Shown here one piece after another: positions 8,439 to 16,261 of a DNA stretch of 37,795 nucleotides. The stretch's first letter is position 1; each line of letters begins with the position of its first letter. Below the pieces are notes generated by a model. The model worked only from the letters and a program-made list of their open reading frames with translations, was not told where the DNA came from and did no database searches. Source of the stretch: Oscillospiraceae bacterium (lineage in GTDB: Bacteria > Bacillota_A > Clostridia > Oscillospirales > Oscillospiraceae); NCBI GenBank assembly GCA_017537045.1, contig JAFYLN010000170.1, forward strand, positions 1-37,795, in the 5' to 3' direction. The position numbers were made by a program, and so were the translations under genes.

Positions 8439-9815
8439 TTAGAAACGGAAATACAGGAAGGGGTTGAACGACCCATCTACCAGATAGGCTGTACAAGTCA
8501 GCAGCAGAGCAATCAACGCCAAAGGTTCCAGAACTGCAGCCGCCTTTTCAGGGATGCGGGATGCAGCCATTTTAGGCAGCGGTGTTGCACCAACAATGCT
8601 GATTACAAATACCACCGCATAGCTTCGAAGATAATAGAGGGTTTCCTGTGTAGTCAGAGGCAGTCCACCGATCAGCCCTGCGATATCCTGCACCGCTTGC
8701 TGGAGGTTCTGCGCATTAAAGAGGACAAAGCTCAGCATGACAGTCAGCAATACGTAGGTATGCCGGAGAAGCACCGGCAGTTTTTGCAAATCCGGCCGCC
8801 ATTTTTCAAGAAGCAGCACCACTGCAAACAGCAGTCCCCACAGCACAAAGTTCCAGTTGGCACCGTGCCACAGACCCGTCAGCATCCAGACCACAAGGAT
8901 ATTGAACACCCAGCGCATCCTGCCGACCCGGTTACCTCCCAGCGGAATATACACATAGTCACGGAACCAGCTTCCAAGGCTCATATGCCAACGGCGCCAG
9001 AATTCTGTGACCGACTTGGAAAGGTAGGGATAATGAAAGTTCTCGATAAAATGAAAGCCGAAGATACGGCCAAGACCGATGGCCATATCGGAATAGCCGG
9101 AAAAATCAAAGTAAATGTGCAGCATGAAGGCAATGGCATAGAGCCAGTGGAAGAGGATGCTCTTTTCCGTGCTGCCGTGGAAGATTTCTGTCAGCAATCC
9201 CAGCTGGTTTGCAAGCAGAATTTTTTTACCGAGGCCGATGAGGAAGCGGCGAATGCCCGCCATGGCATCGTCGAAAGTGGTCTGGCGGTTTTCCAGTTCC
9301 CGCGCCACGTCTACATAGCGGACAATGGGACCTGCAATGAGCTGGGGAAACAGGGCGACATAAGCACCGAATGCTACAGGGTCTTTCTGGGCTTTGGTCG
9401 TGCCGCGGTATACATCCACCACATAGCTCATACACTGGAAGGTATAGAAGCTGATGCCGATGGGTAGTGCCAGTTGCAACAGCGGCACCGAAAGTCCGGT
9501 GACTGCCGCGACATTCTGAAGGAAGAAATCCGCATACTTAAAAACCGTCAACAGTGAAATACCGATGACCACAGATACGGTCAGCCATACTTTTTTTGAG
9601 CGGCTGCTTTTTGCCTTGTCGACTGCCAGGCCGCAGCTGTAAAAGCCCATAATGGTTGCGATCATCAGCAGCACATACTTCGGCTCGCCCCAGCCATAGA
9701 AAATCAGGCTGGACAGCAGAAGCACCGCATTTTTGAGTGCTTTCGGTACTGAGAAATATGCAAGCAACACTGCAGGCAGGAAATAATATAAAAATGGAAT
9801 GCTTGAAAAAAGCAT
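8439..9815 (-). CDS. MBOAT family O-acyltransferase (AlgI/DltB-like)
   Basis: The 458-residue polytopic membrane protein has many hydrophobic segments from residue 1 on. It carries the MBOAT signatures FWRRWHMSLGSWFRDYVYIPLG (given in part: RRWHMSLGSW, then RDYVYIPLGGNR) and TGLWHGANWNFVLWG, which contains the catalytic histidine. The family moves an acyl group from a cytoplasmic donor through the membrane. With the following DHHW protein it forms the usual two-component O-acetylation unit. AAGGGG precedes the ATG. Repeat E3 begins 20 bp upstream, and the upstream operon is closed by a terminator, so the promoter must lie in or beside the repeat; I could not identify a convincing one. Confidence 0.92.
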   Translation of the reverse strand: MLFSSIPFLYYFLPAVLLAYFSVPKALKNAVLLLSSLIFYGWGEPKYVLLMIATIMGFYSCGLAVDKAKSSRSKKVWLTVSVVIGISLLTVFKYADFFLQNVAAVTGLSVPLLQLALPIGISFYTFQCMSYVVDVYRGTTKAQKDPVAFGAYVALFPQLIAGPIVRYVDVARELENRQTTFDDAMAGIRRFLIGLGKKILLANQLGLLTEIFHGSTEKSILFHWLYAIAFMLHIYFDFSGYSDMAIGLGRIFGFHFIENFHYPYLSKSVTEFWRRWHMSLGSWFRDYVYIPLGGNRVGRMRWVFNILVVWMLTGLWHGANWNFVLWGLLFAVVLLLEKWRPDLQKLPVLLRHTYVLLTVMLSFVLFNAQNLQQAVQDIAGLIGGLPLTTQETLYYLRSYAVVFVISIVGATPLPKMAASRIPEKAAAVLEPLALIALLLTCTAYLVDGSFNPFLYFRF

Positions 9816-9834
9816 AATTAACCCCTTAGTGGTT

Positions 9835-10013
9835 CAAATTTCAGTTTATCGCGCTGTTTCAATAATGAATGTAGGGGCGGCGACCCGCCGCCTGCACAGC
9901 AGAATATTTCACATTCGCATTGGTTTTCGGGGAATTCGCAACATTGTACCGCCGGGCGGCGGGTCGCCGCCCCTACGTTATCCACGCTGCATGGTGCGAT
10001 AAACATCAATTTG
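9835..10013 (-). repeat. Interspersed palindromic element E3
   Basis: Full-length copy in the opposite orientation to E2: A end at left (CAAATTTCAGTTTATCG), B end at right (CGATAAACATCAATTTG). Both GC boxes and the inner core are present. The B end lies about 8 bp beyond the U-tract of the terminator at 10021-10051. It occupies the whole space upstream of the MBOAT gene. Confidence 0.9.
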
Positions 10014-10020
10014 ATTTTTC

Positions 10021-10051
10021 TAAAAAAGGCAGCGGGGTCGCCGCTGCCTTT
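10021..10051 (-). terminator. Rho-independent terminator of the mntP-vanZ-lipoprotein operon
   Basis: On the minus strand AAAGGCAGCGG and CCGCTGCCTTT form a perfect 11-bp stem with loop CGACC, followed by a run of T. It starts a few bases beyond the lipoprotein stop. Confidence 0.93.
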
Positions 10052-10057
10052 TATTGT

Positions 10058-10630
10058 TTACTCCAGAACGAACTCGGGCTGGGCTCCCTCATACTGGGCG
10101 GCACAGACCTTGGTGAATGCATCCACATAGGACTGAGCGGTCAGGCCGGTGTCGCTGCCCACCATGATCAGCATAACTACATCACCGAAAGCTGCAACTT
10201 TCAGGTCATCGGCTTCTACACAAATCCACTTTCTCTGATCGATGCCGGACTTCATAGCCTCAGCCACCAGTGCAGGATCATATCCCTCCTGAACACGAAC
10301 CATCACCAGAGAAAAAGGAATGGAACCCATCATCGGCTCGTAGACTGCCACGTCGCTGATCTGCTCTGCACTGTCCAGTCCAGTATAATTCTTGATAGCC
10401 CAGAGGCCATCTTCGCTGGTATCAGCCAGATCCACAGGCATAACACCGCCCATAAACTCAACAGGCTGCTCGGCAACAACCTGATTGACCAGCTCCTCCA
10501 TGGTGCCCTCCAGCTTGTAGGCCAAAGCAGGCTCGGTGGGAGCCTCGGTGGCAGGGGTATTGTTACCGCCGCAGGCAGCCAGAGCGAAAACCATGGCCAG
10601 TGCCAGCAGCATAGAAATCATTTTTTTCAT
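10058..10630 (-). CDS. Putative lipoprotein, possibly DUF4358 type
   Basis: The 190-residue product has a lipoprotein signal: MKKMISMLLALAMVFALAAC, with the acylated cysteine at residue 20, then a Thr/Pro/Glu-rich linker. The mature part of about 150 residues has no catalytic motif that I recognise. Its layout (a short repeat-like stretch, PVDLADTSED, then a compact alpha/beta region) resembles DUF4358 lipoproteins of gut Firmicutes, a tentative match from memory. It is the last gene of the mntP operon and overlaps the vanZ stop by four bases. The role is unknown. Confidence 0.75.
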   Translation of the reverse strand: MKKMISMLLALAMVFALAACGGNNTPATEAPTEPALAYKLEGTMEELVNQVVAEQPVEFMGGVMPVDLADTSEDGLWAIKNYTGLDSAEQISDVAVYEPMMGSIPFSLVMVRVQEGYDPALVAEAMKSGIDQRKWICVEADDLKVAAFGDVVMLIMVGSDTGLTAQSYVDAFTKVCAAQYEGAQPEFVLE

Positions 10631-11103
10631 GTTGTTTCCTCCAAATTGGTGTGCGTAAGTTTCTTACAAAGCAAATGATACCCAATCAACACTGCAATAA
10701 TACCGGCAGTAACACCGCAGGTATCGATCCAGATATCAACCGGACTGGGACCCCGGTCAGGAACGAAAACCTGAATGGTCTCGTCCGCACAAGCCGCCAG
10801 CATGCCAAATAACAGCGGCATGCAGAAAAGGTGTCCCTTCTTTTCGCCCATCATACCAAACAGCCACGTCAGCAGCAGTCCCAGACAGGCAAATTCCGTG
10901 AAATGCGCCATCTTACGAATCAGATGGTGCAGGGTTTCTGCGCCCTGTTCGTCCAGACGCAGAAATGTATTGATCCACTCCATGATGCTGCCGCTCAAGG
11001 CGCCGGAATCTTCCCCGCTGGTCAGGGAATTGCCCCAAATAAAAGCCAGCACAGCAAGCAGCAGTGCAATACAGAGGATCATTCTCTTTCTTGTTCGGAT
11101 CAT
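10627..11103 (-). CDS. VanZ family membrane protein
   Basis: The 158-residue product has four predicted membrane segments (about 10-25, 65-85, 90-110 and 130-150). It carries the family motif ADETIQVFVPDRGPSPVDIW with the conserved DE, R and D residues, and HxxxxFxxFA-like residues in MAHFTEFACLG. VanZ-like proteins are linked to low-level teicoplanin resistance and cell-envelope functions, but the biochemical role is not settled. It overlaps both neighbours by four bases (ATGA), which indicates translational coupling with mntP and the lipoprotein. Confidence 0.9.
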   Translation of the reverse strand: MIRTRKRMILCIALLLAVLAFIWGNSLTSGEDSGALSGSIMEWINTFLRLDEQGAETLHHLIRKMAHFTEFACLGLLLTWLFGMMGEKKGHLFCMPLLFGMLAACADETIQVFVPDRGPSPVDIWIDTCGVTAGIIAVLIGYHLLCKKLTHTNLEETT

Positions 11104-11693
11104 AGGAGAACCCCCAGATGCTCCAACAGAATTTTCACACCCAGCAGGATCAGAATAACGCCGCCGGCGATCTGCGCTTTTTTCTCAAAACGACCGCCGA
11201 AGACATTACCGATTTTGACACCGGCAGTACTGAATCCGCAGGTGCACAGGCCAATCAGCGTTACAGCAGCAAAAATGCCGTCCATACCCCAAACGGGAAG
11301 GCCTGCCATGGCAAGAGAGATACCCACTGCCAGCGCATCAATGGAGGTTGCAACTGCCATGACGAACATGGTTTTTGGCGACTGGTCTGCATTTGCATCG
11401 GCACAGCATTCGCATTCATCCTTCTCAAAGGCTTCCTTAAGCATATTGATACCGATGATGCCCAGCAGAATGAACGCTACCCAGTGGTCGACTGCTTCAA
11501 TGGCTTCGGCAAACAGGGTTCCGAGGAAGAAGCCGATCAGCGGCATCAGCGCCTGAAAGCCGCCGAACCACAGTCCGCAGGTCAAACCTGCTTTCAACGT
11601 TGCCCTTTTCATAGCCAGTCCCTTGCAGATGGAAACTGCAAAGGCATCCATGCTCACGCCAACAGCAAGGAGCATCAATTCTCCAAATCCCAT
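11100..11693 (-). CDS. mntP: Manganese efflux pump MntP
   Basis: The 197-residue, six-segment membrane protein exports Mn2+. Two internal repeats contain the conserved acidic residues, in GVSMDAFAVSICKGLAM near the N terminus and in VATSIDALAVGISLAMAG in the second half. The cytoplasmic loop contains a small Cys/Asp/Glu patch (DECECCADANAD), which is unusual and could bind metal; this is inference. The start at 11693 has GGAGG nine bases upstream, and longer in-frame starts lie within the riboswitch leader. It leads the vanZ and lipoprotein genes. Confidence 0.95.
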   Translation of the reverse strand: MGFGELMLLAVGVSMDAFAVSICKGLAMKRATLKAGLTCGLWFGGFQALMPLIGFFLGTLFAEAIEAVDHWVAFILLGIIGINMLKEAFEKDECECCADANADQSPKTMFVMAVATSIDALAVGISLAMAGLPVWGMDGIFAAVTLIGLCTCGFSTAGVKIGNVFGGRFEKKAQIAGGVILILLGVKILLEHLGVLL

Positions 11694-11699
11694 AAAAAA

Positions 11700-11853
11700 T
11701 AACCTCCGCACCTCTTTTCGGCGCAGAAGTCTACTCAAAAAGAGGACACTGAGCCGGTGACCAAGTCTCGTCATTTCAGGCTGAACCAGAGGCAGGTGCC
11801 TCATTATGTTGATCCAGCCGCGTGTGATCCACGCCGACTACTCCCTCTTCGCA
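11700..11853 (-). promoter_or_regulatory. Probable yybP-ykoY manganese riboswitch upstream of mntP
   Basis: On the minus strand the leader begins right after the promoter with GAGGGAGTAG. It contains the hallmark segment TCAACATAATG and a later GACGAGACTTGG, matching the order of conserved blocks in the yybP-ykoY family, which commonly controls mntP genes. The expression platform is visible. An 11-bp stem (11702-11712 with 11720-11730, three G-U pairs) sequesters the GGAGG and is followed by TTATTTTTT. A competing pairing CCTCTTTT/AAAAGAGG (11738-11745 with 11711-11718) overlaps it. I cannot settle the direction of switching by eye; the family normally turns export on with Mn2+. Confidence 0.72.
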
Positions 11854-11857
11854 GCGC

Positions 11858-11886
11858 ATTATAGCAAAAAGAAAATATGCTGTCAA
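11858..11886 (-). promoter_or_regulatory. Sigma-A promoter of the mntP operon
   Basis: Minus-strand TTGACA (11881-11886) and TATAAT (11858-11863) are both full consensus and separated by 17 bp. Transcription would start near 11851, at the beginning of the riboswitch. Confidence 0.92.
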
Positions 11887-11953
11887 GGGAATATACAGTA
11901 TTTAAACATTATTTAACATTTATCAAGGTTGCCTGCGGTGAATTCCGGCAAAA

Positions 11954-12265
11954 TCAAAGAAAAAACTCTAAAATCCGCTCGCACAAAAATACGGTTGCAC
12001 AGCTTGCCAGAGAAACTGTCAGCAGGGATTTGCCCCGGAATGCCAGCACAATCGCAACCAGCAGCGCAGCGATGCCACTGAGTAAATAGGTAGTGTCGTA
12101 AAGGATCGCAGGAAACGTCATGGCGGTCAGGCAGGCATAGGGTACATAGTGCAGAAAGGACTTCACAAACCTGCTCTTGATGGGCTTGCGGAATACAGTC
12201 AAAGGCAGCATGCGGATCAGGTAGGTAGTCACCGCCATTGCAGCAATATATGTATACAGGCTCAT
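11954..12265 (-). CDS. azlD: Branched-chain amino acid exporter small subunit AzlD
   Basis: The 103-residue, very hydrophobic product has three or four membrane segments. The family pattern YLIRMLPLTVFRKP near the N terminus and FLHYVPYACLTAMTFPAIL in the middle is clear. AzlD acts with AzlC to export branched-chain amino acids or their analogues. The start overlaps the azlC stop by four bases. No strong terminator is visible downstream before the mntP promoter. Confidence 0.93.
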   Translation of the reverse strand: MSLYTYIAAMAVTTYLIRMLPLTVFRKPIKSRFVKSFLHYVPYACLTAMTFPAILYDTTYLLSGIAALLVAIVLAFRGKSLLTVSLASCATVFLCERILEFFL

Positions 12266-12972
12266 GGAGCTTCCTCCTCATCGTAGATAGGGAACAGCCA
12301 TGCGCAGAGCGCAGCGGCAATGACCGTGCAGCAGACAATGGCAATTCCTGTACTGACACCCGCAAGTATGGGCAGCCACCAGAACAGGCTGCTGAGAATC
12401 AATGCCAGAATCACAGCAGCCAGCACATTTTTCTCCTCTTTTGCAGGCGGAATAACGATGGCTATAAACATGCCATAGAGCATAACTCCCAGTGCGGTAC
12501 GAATGCTCAGGGGCAGAACAGACCCAGCCAGTGCGCCGCAGAGGGTACCTGCAGTCCAGCCGAGGATGGGTGTCAGACCGAGCCCCATGAGAAATGGTAC
12601 GGTCAGAGGCTGTTTTTCAGCCATGGCAAGGGCGAAAATCTCGTCCGTATTAAAAAAGGCAATGAACAGGCGTGGTAAAAAACCAATGCGGCCACCCATG
12701 CGTTGGCTGAGTGCAAGGCTCATAAGCGCATAGCGGCTGTTGATGACAATCTGCGTCAGGATCACTTCCCAGAGGGTCGCCCCGGCAACGACCAGCGTCA
12801 GGCCTGCAAACTGGCCGGCACTGGTCAGATTGGTCAAAGAAATCAGGGCTGCATCCAGTGCGCGGATGCCTTGTGCCGCAGCCATAGCACCAAAGCCGAA
12901 GCTGACGGAGAAATAACCGACACCCACCGGAACCCCCCGCCGAACACCGGTTGTATAGTTTTTCCATTTCAT
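12262..12972 (-). CDS. azlC: Branched-chain amino acid exporter large subunit AzlC
   Basis: The 236-residue polytopic membrane protein has the AzlC pattern RGVPVGVGYFSVSFGFGAMA at the N terminus, SLTNLTSAGQFAGLTL, then INSRYALMSLALSQRM and FNTDEIFALAMAE. Together with AzlD it forms a two-component efflux permease. No Lrp-type regulator (AzlB) is adjacent, unlike in Bacillus. The ribosome binding site is weak (CAGAGATGATTCT before ATG), so expression is probably modest. Confidence 0.95.
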   Translation of the reverse strand: MKWKNYTTGVRRGVPVGVGYFSVSFGFGAMAAAQGIRALDAALISLTNLTSAGQFAGLTLVVAGATLWEVILTQIVINSRYALMSLALSQRMGGRIGFLPRLFIAFFNTDEIFALAMAEKQPLTVPFLMGLGLTPILGWTAGTLCGALAGSVLPLSIRTALGVMLYGMFIAIVIPPAKEEKNVLAAVILALILSSLFWWLPILAGVSTGIAIVCCTVIAAALCAWLFPIYDEEEAP

Positions 12973-13004
12973 AGAATCATCTCTGTTTTTTTAATTTCTG
13001 CGTT

Positions 13005-13033
13005 ATTATACCAGCCCCTGCGTTGAAAATCAA
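13005..13033 (-). promoter_or_regulatory. Promoter of azlCD
   Basis: Minus-strand TTGATT (13028-13033) and TATAAT (13005-13010) are separated by 17 bp. The 5' untranslated region would be about 26 nt. Repeat E4 begins 12 bp upstream of the -35 box. Confidence 0.85.
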
Positions 13034-13044
13034 TTGAGGATCAG

Positions 13045-13222
13045 AAATTGATGTTTGTCGCGCTGTGTGCCGTGGATAACGTAGGGGCGGCGATCCGCCG
13101 CCCGCGCAGTAAAATGTTACGATTTCGCCGAAAACCAATGCGAATACGTAATGCTGTGCCGCCGGGCGGCGGGTCGCCGCCCCTACATTCATTATTGAAA
13201 CAGCGCGATAAACTGAAATTTG
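13045..13222 (+). repeat. Interspersed palindromic element E4 (reference copy of the family)
   Basis: This copy shows the family plan best. Left B end AAATTGATGTTTGTCGCGC runs into GTGGATAACGTAGGGGCGGC. Box 1 is a GC hairpin (GGGCGGCG-ATC-CGCCGCCC). The inner inverted repeat has GTTACGATTTCGC and GCGAATACGTAA arms around CGAAAACCAAT. Box 2 is the complement of box 1 (GGGCGGCGGGTCGCCGCCCC). The right end is A (CGATAAACTGAAATTTG). The two outer halves are also complementary, so the whole element is one large imperfect palindrome with smaller palindromes inside. It carries no open reading frame of its own. Confidence 0.92.
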
Positions 13223-13240
13223 AATCTCCGGAGTAAAGCG

Positions 13241-13266
13241 TACCGCCGCTGGGATCAGCGGCGGTA
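13241..13266 (-). terminator. Hairpin after the ATC-hydrolase-like gene
   Basis: A perfect 11-bp stem TACCGCCGCTG/CAGCGGCGGTA with a 4-nt loop lies 10 bp beyond the stop codon. The following sequence on the minus strand (CGCTTTAC) has only a poor U-tract, so termination may be inefficient. Confidence 0.7.
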
Positions 13267-13275
13267 ACAGCTTGG

Positions 13276-13776
13276 TTACTTCTTGATTTTGTGGTAGCGC
13301 AGGGAGCAGATATCGTCACCCTTGGCAATGCATTTGGGCAGATCCAGCTTAGCGCCGTAGGCTTCGCCGATGCCGTGGTCACCGCACATGGCAATGTCGC
13401 AGAGGGTGGCAATTTCCTCGTCGGTGCAGCCGGCCTTCTGCCATGCTTTGACCAGGGGGCAATAGTGGAAGTCGATATTCAGCTCATCATCGGTGGACTT
13501 GAGCACATCCATTTCAAAAACAAACTGGGCAGGCTTGGTGAAGAGAACCTTCTTCAGACCCTTCAGAGAATCGGTATTGCCCTTCTTTATATGGCGTGCA
13601 CCATGATCCAGGCCACAGCGGCGGATGGCAGGGTAGCCAAATTCCTTCCAGTCAAGGCCACGCTTACCTGCTTCATCGCACAGCAGGTACAGCCAGTAGG
13701 CGCGGTGCTCCAGCTGTTCGCGGATGGCCACCAGAAGGGGATTCTTGTACTTTGCTTCGTTTTTTACAATGCTCAT
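13276..13776 (-). CDS. L-2-amino-thiazoline-4-carboxylic acid hydrolase family protein
   Basis: The 166-residue product matches the ATC hydrolase family by its C-terminal half: FHYCPLVKAWQKAG, then LCDIAMCGDHGIGEAYG and LPKCIAKGDDICSLRYHK, with conserved His and Cys residues. The founding Pseudomonas enzyme opens the thiazoline ring to give S-carbamoyl-cysteine, but many family members in anaerobes have no proven substrate. It overlaps the M20 peptidase stop by four bases, so the two are co-translated and may process the same sulfur-containing or peptide substrate; this is inference. Confidence 0.8.
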   Translation of the reverse strand: MSIVKNEAKYKNPLLVAIREQLEHRAYWLYLLCDEAGKRGLDWKEFGYPAIRRCGLDHGARHIKKGNTDSLKGLKKVLFTKPAQFVFEMDVLKSTDDELNIDFHYCPLVKAWQKAGCTDEEIATLCDIAMCGDHGIGEAYGAKLDLPKCIAKGDDICSLRYHKIKK

Positions 13777-15146
13777 TTTGTTTCCTCCTCATAATATTCC
13801 AGAAAACGGCGGTAGAATGCAGTGCAGCTTGCCAGCGCAGAAACGTCTATATTCTCATTTCGGCTGTGGATGCTTCCCAGCTGCTCTTTCGACATGCGGA
13901 TGGGGGCAAAACGCAGAACGCATTTACAGACATCAGTTAGGGTGCGGGCATCGGTGCCTGCGGGGAGAATGTAGGGGATCACGGGAGAATCAGGGAAAAT
14001 TTCCCCCACACATTTGGAAAGGATCTCAAAGGGCGGCAAGGCAGGATCGGCAGGCGCATGAAATTCCCAGCGTGCACCGGGCTTGACCTCGATACCATAC
14101 TTTTCTGCCAGCTTTTTCAAATTTGCAATGTCGGTTTTTACGTCTTCCTCGTCCACGCTGCGCAATGTCACTTTGGCGGTACACACCAGTCCCTTTTCGG
14201 AAGAGACTACATCGTTAAACATGACAGTGGTTCCGATCAGGCCGCCGGCCTGCGCACTGAGCCTGGGCAGCACCTTGACGAGGATAGAGCCGAAGCACCA
14301 GAGATTCCCCAGCAGCAGCTTCATTGGTGCGCCGGCATAAGGTGCCATGGCTTCAAACATACCCTTGACCTGATCGTTGAGCCGGCGGATAAAGGGCGGC
14401 TTTTTGGTAACTTCGGTGATAAAGGCCGCCATACGCTCGGTGGGCGTTGCCTGCTGGCCGGAAGTGAGGCTTCCGTGGGAGGATGCGGTTTCTGCCGTGA
14501 ATACCAGATCGTGGATGCCCTTTTCATGGATGGCAACCATGGCGCATTTTTTGCAGTTCATGCCGCCGATAGGAGGATCGATGACCGCGCCGCCTTCGTC
14601 AAGAATCACGTCGAAGGTGACTCCCTGCTCCACAAACCAGTCACGGGCGGCAGGAATGCCGTTGCCGCCGGTTTCCTCGTTGCAGGAAGAGCCAAGCCAG
14701 ACATTGCATTTGGGTTTGAAGCCACGCGCCAACAGCTGTTCCAGCGCAGCCAGCTCGCCATAGAGGGAACCTTTGGTATCCTGTGTGCCGCGGCCATAGA
14801 TCTTGCCGTCTACAATTCTTCCTTCAAAGGGCGGATAGTCCCAGTTTTCCTTTTCTGTAGCAGCCACCACATCATGGTGGGACATGAGCAGGACGTTGTG
14901 GCTTTCGTCCCTGCCTTTGAGCTTGTACATCAGACATCCGTCACCGAAGAGCATCTTCTCGCAATTTTTATGGATCAGCGGGAATTCTTCTTCCAGTACG
15001 CTGCGGAATTTGGCAAATTCCGTATCATCATGGCTGCCCTTGACAGAGACTGTTGCGCAGGCGATCAGCCTTTGAAATTGCAAGGCATAGGCATCGGCCT
15101 TATCTGCATCGGATGGGATATAGGGTGTGAGTTTTCGTGCTTTCAT
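13773..15146 (-). CDS. M20 family metallopeptidase (carboxypeptidase/dipeptidase type)
   Basis: The 457-residue product has the M20 metal site in full. LLMSHHDVVAA gives the first zinc histidine and catalytic aspartate (about 90-100). YGRGTQDTKGSLYGELAALE supplies the bridging aspartate. SSCNEETGGNG supplies the general base and ligand glutamates. A later His lies in the dimerisation-domain stretch TASSHGSLTSG. The family cleaves dipeptides or removes C-terminal residues in the cytoplasm. GAGGGGGAA lies eight bases before ATG 15146; a GTG two codons earlier is too close to it. It is co-translated with the ATC-hydrolase-like gene. Confidence 0.93.
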   Translation of the reverse strand: MKARKLTPYIPSDADKADAYALQFQRLIACATVSVKGSHDDTEFAKFRSVLEEEFPLIHKNCEKMLFGDGCLMYKLKGRDESHNVLLMSHHDVVAATEKENWDYPPFEGRIVDGKIYGRGTQDTKGSLYGELAALEQLLARGFKPKCNVWLGSSCNEETGGNGIPAARDWFVEQGVTFDVILDEGGAVIDPPIGGMNCKKCAMVAIHEKGIHDLVFTAETASSHGSLTSGQQATPTERMAAFITEVTKKPPFIRRLNDQVKGMFEAMAPYAGAPMKLLLGNLWCFGSILVKVLPRLSAQAGGLIGTTVMFNDVVSSEKGLVCTAKVTLRSVDEEDVKTDIANLKKLAEKYGIEVKPGARWEFHAPADPALPPFEILSKCVGEIFPDSPVIPYILPAGTDARTLTDVCKCVLRFAPIRMSKEQLGSIHSRNENIDVSALASCTAFYRRFLEYYEEETK

Positions 15147-15214
15147 TGGCACTTCCCCCTCTTTCTGTTTATATGTTCATGGTAGCCCCACCGGACGGGA
15201 ATGTCAAGAATTTT

Positions 15215-15331
15215 CAAATTTCAGTTAGCGCACACCCTTCCGGCGGGAATGTAGGGGCGACCATTGGTTGCCCGGCGGCGGACGCCGCCCCTACGTTATC
15301 CACGCTACATGGTACGACAAACATCGATTTG
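15215..15331 (-). repeat. Interspersed palindromic element E5 (short copy)
   Basis: This 117-bp copy has an A end at left (CAAATTTCAGTTAGCG) and B end at right (CGACAAACATCGATTTG). A single GC region joins box 1 directly to box 2 (GGGGCGACCATTGGTTGCCC then GGCGGCGGACGCCGCCCC), so the inner core is deleted. Deletion of the middle is what slippage or excision at the inner palindrome would leave. The B end lies next to the metQ terminator. Confidence 0.85.
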
Positions 15332-15339
15332 TGTCTGTT

Positions 15340-15373
15340 TACAAAGAAAATGAGGGGGACACATGTCCCCCTC
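15340..15373 (-). terminator. Rho-independent terminator of metNIQ
   Basis: On the minus strand a 10-bp stem GAGGGGGACA/TGTCCCCCTC is followed by ATTTTCTTTG. It starts 12 bp beyond the metQ stop codon. Confidence 0.92.
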
Positions 15374-15384
15374 GTATTATGCAA

Positions 15385-16188
15385 TCAGAACAGGGGCACA
15401 ACTGCGCCGGGCCATGTCTCCTCAATATAGCCCTTTACTTCCTTGCTGGTCAACACCTTTACCAGTGCCTGGATCTTAGGATCATTTTCATGTCCCTTCA
15501 TGACTGTCACAATATTTGCATAAGCCTCAGCTGCAGTGCCGTCGGCGTTTTCCACGGCCAGCGCATCTGCCACCTTCATCTCGGCAGCAATTGCATAGTT
15601 GCCGTTGATGACAGCCATGTCCACATCCTGCAGAACAGCAGTCAACAGTTCTGCGTTTGCTTCATAGATATCCAGCTTCAGAGGATTCTCCACGATATCA
15701 TCCTTTGTGGCATTGATACCGGCACCCTCTGCCAGCTTGATCAGACCTGCCTGCTCCAGCAGCAGCAGCGCACGGGCTTCGTTGGTAGCGTCATTGGGAA
15801 CGGCAATCTGTGCGCCCTCGGCCAGTGCATCGATGGAGGCAGTCTTGCCTGCGTAGAGGCCATAGGGTTCATAGTGGATGGTAGCAGCATTCACCATCTC
15901 AATGCCATATTCCACATTGGAGTTGTTCATATAAGTAATGTGCTGGAAGTAGTTTGCATCGATCTGGCCTTCATTCAGGGAAGTATTGGGCAGAATATAA
16001 TCACTGAACTCTATGATCTCCAGCGTATAGCCTTCTGCAGCCAGTGCTTCCTTCGCAAATTCCAGAATCTGGGGATGAGGGCCGGGTGCGGTACCGACCT
16101 TGATGGTCTTGTCATCTGCCTTGCCGCCGCAGGCAGCCAGAGACAGAGCCAAAGTCAGGGCAAGAATGATTGCGATAATCTTTTTCAT
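15385..16188 (-). CDS. metQ: Methionine-binding lipoprotein MetQ (NlpA family)
   Basis: The 267-residue product has a lipoprotein signal (MKKIIAIILALTLALSLAAC, cysteine at residue 20) and an NlpA-type substrate-binding domain: KVGTAPGPHPQIL, then DANYFQHITYMN, AQIAVPNDATNEARALLLL and NGNYAIAAEM. These are the family positions around the methionine pocket. The lipoprotein delivers D- or L-methionine to the MetI permease. AAAAGGAGAAAAG precedes the chosen start; the longer in-frame reading would overlap metI. It is the last gene of metN-metI-metQ and is followed by a terminator. Confidence 0.96.
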   Translation of the reverse strand: MKKIIAIILALTLALSLAACGGKADDKTIKVGTAPGPHPQILEFAKEALAAEGYTLEIIEFSDYILPNTSLNEGQIDANYFQHITYMNNSNVEYGIEMVNAATIHYEPYGLYAGKTASIDALAEGAQIAVPNDATNEARALLLLEQAGLIKLAEGAGINATKDDIVENPLKLDIYEANAELLTAVLQDVDMAVINGNYAIAAEMKVADALAVENADGTAAEAYANIVTVMKGHENDPKIQALVKVLTSKEVKGYIEETWPGAVVPLF

Positions 16189-16261
16189 AATCTTTTCTCC
16201 TTTTATTTTTAATTGATGCTCTGCGCACCAGTAATGACGTATTTCAAAATTCAGTGACAGT

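Noticed and set aside
8235..9467. A 410-codon plus-strand frame opposite the MBOAT and DHHW genes
   Set aside because: It crosses the boundary of two well-supported minus-strand genes and has no recognisable domain or ribosome binding site.
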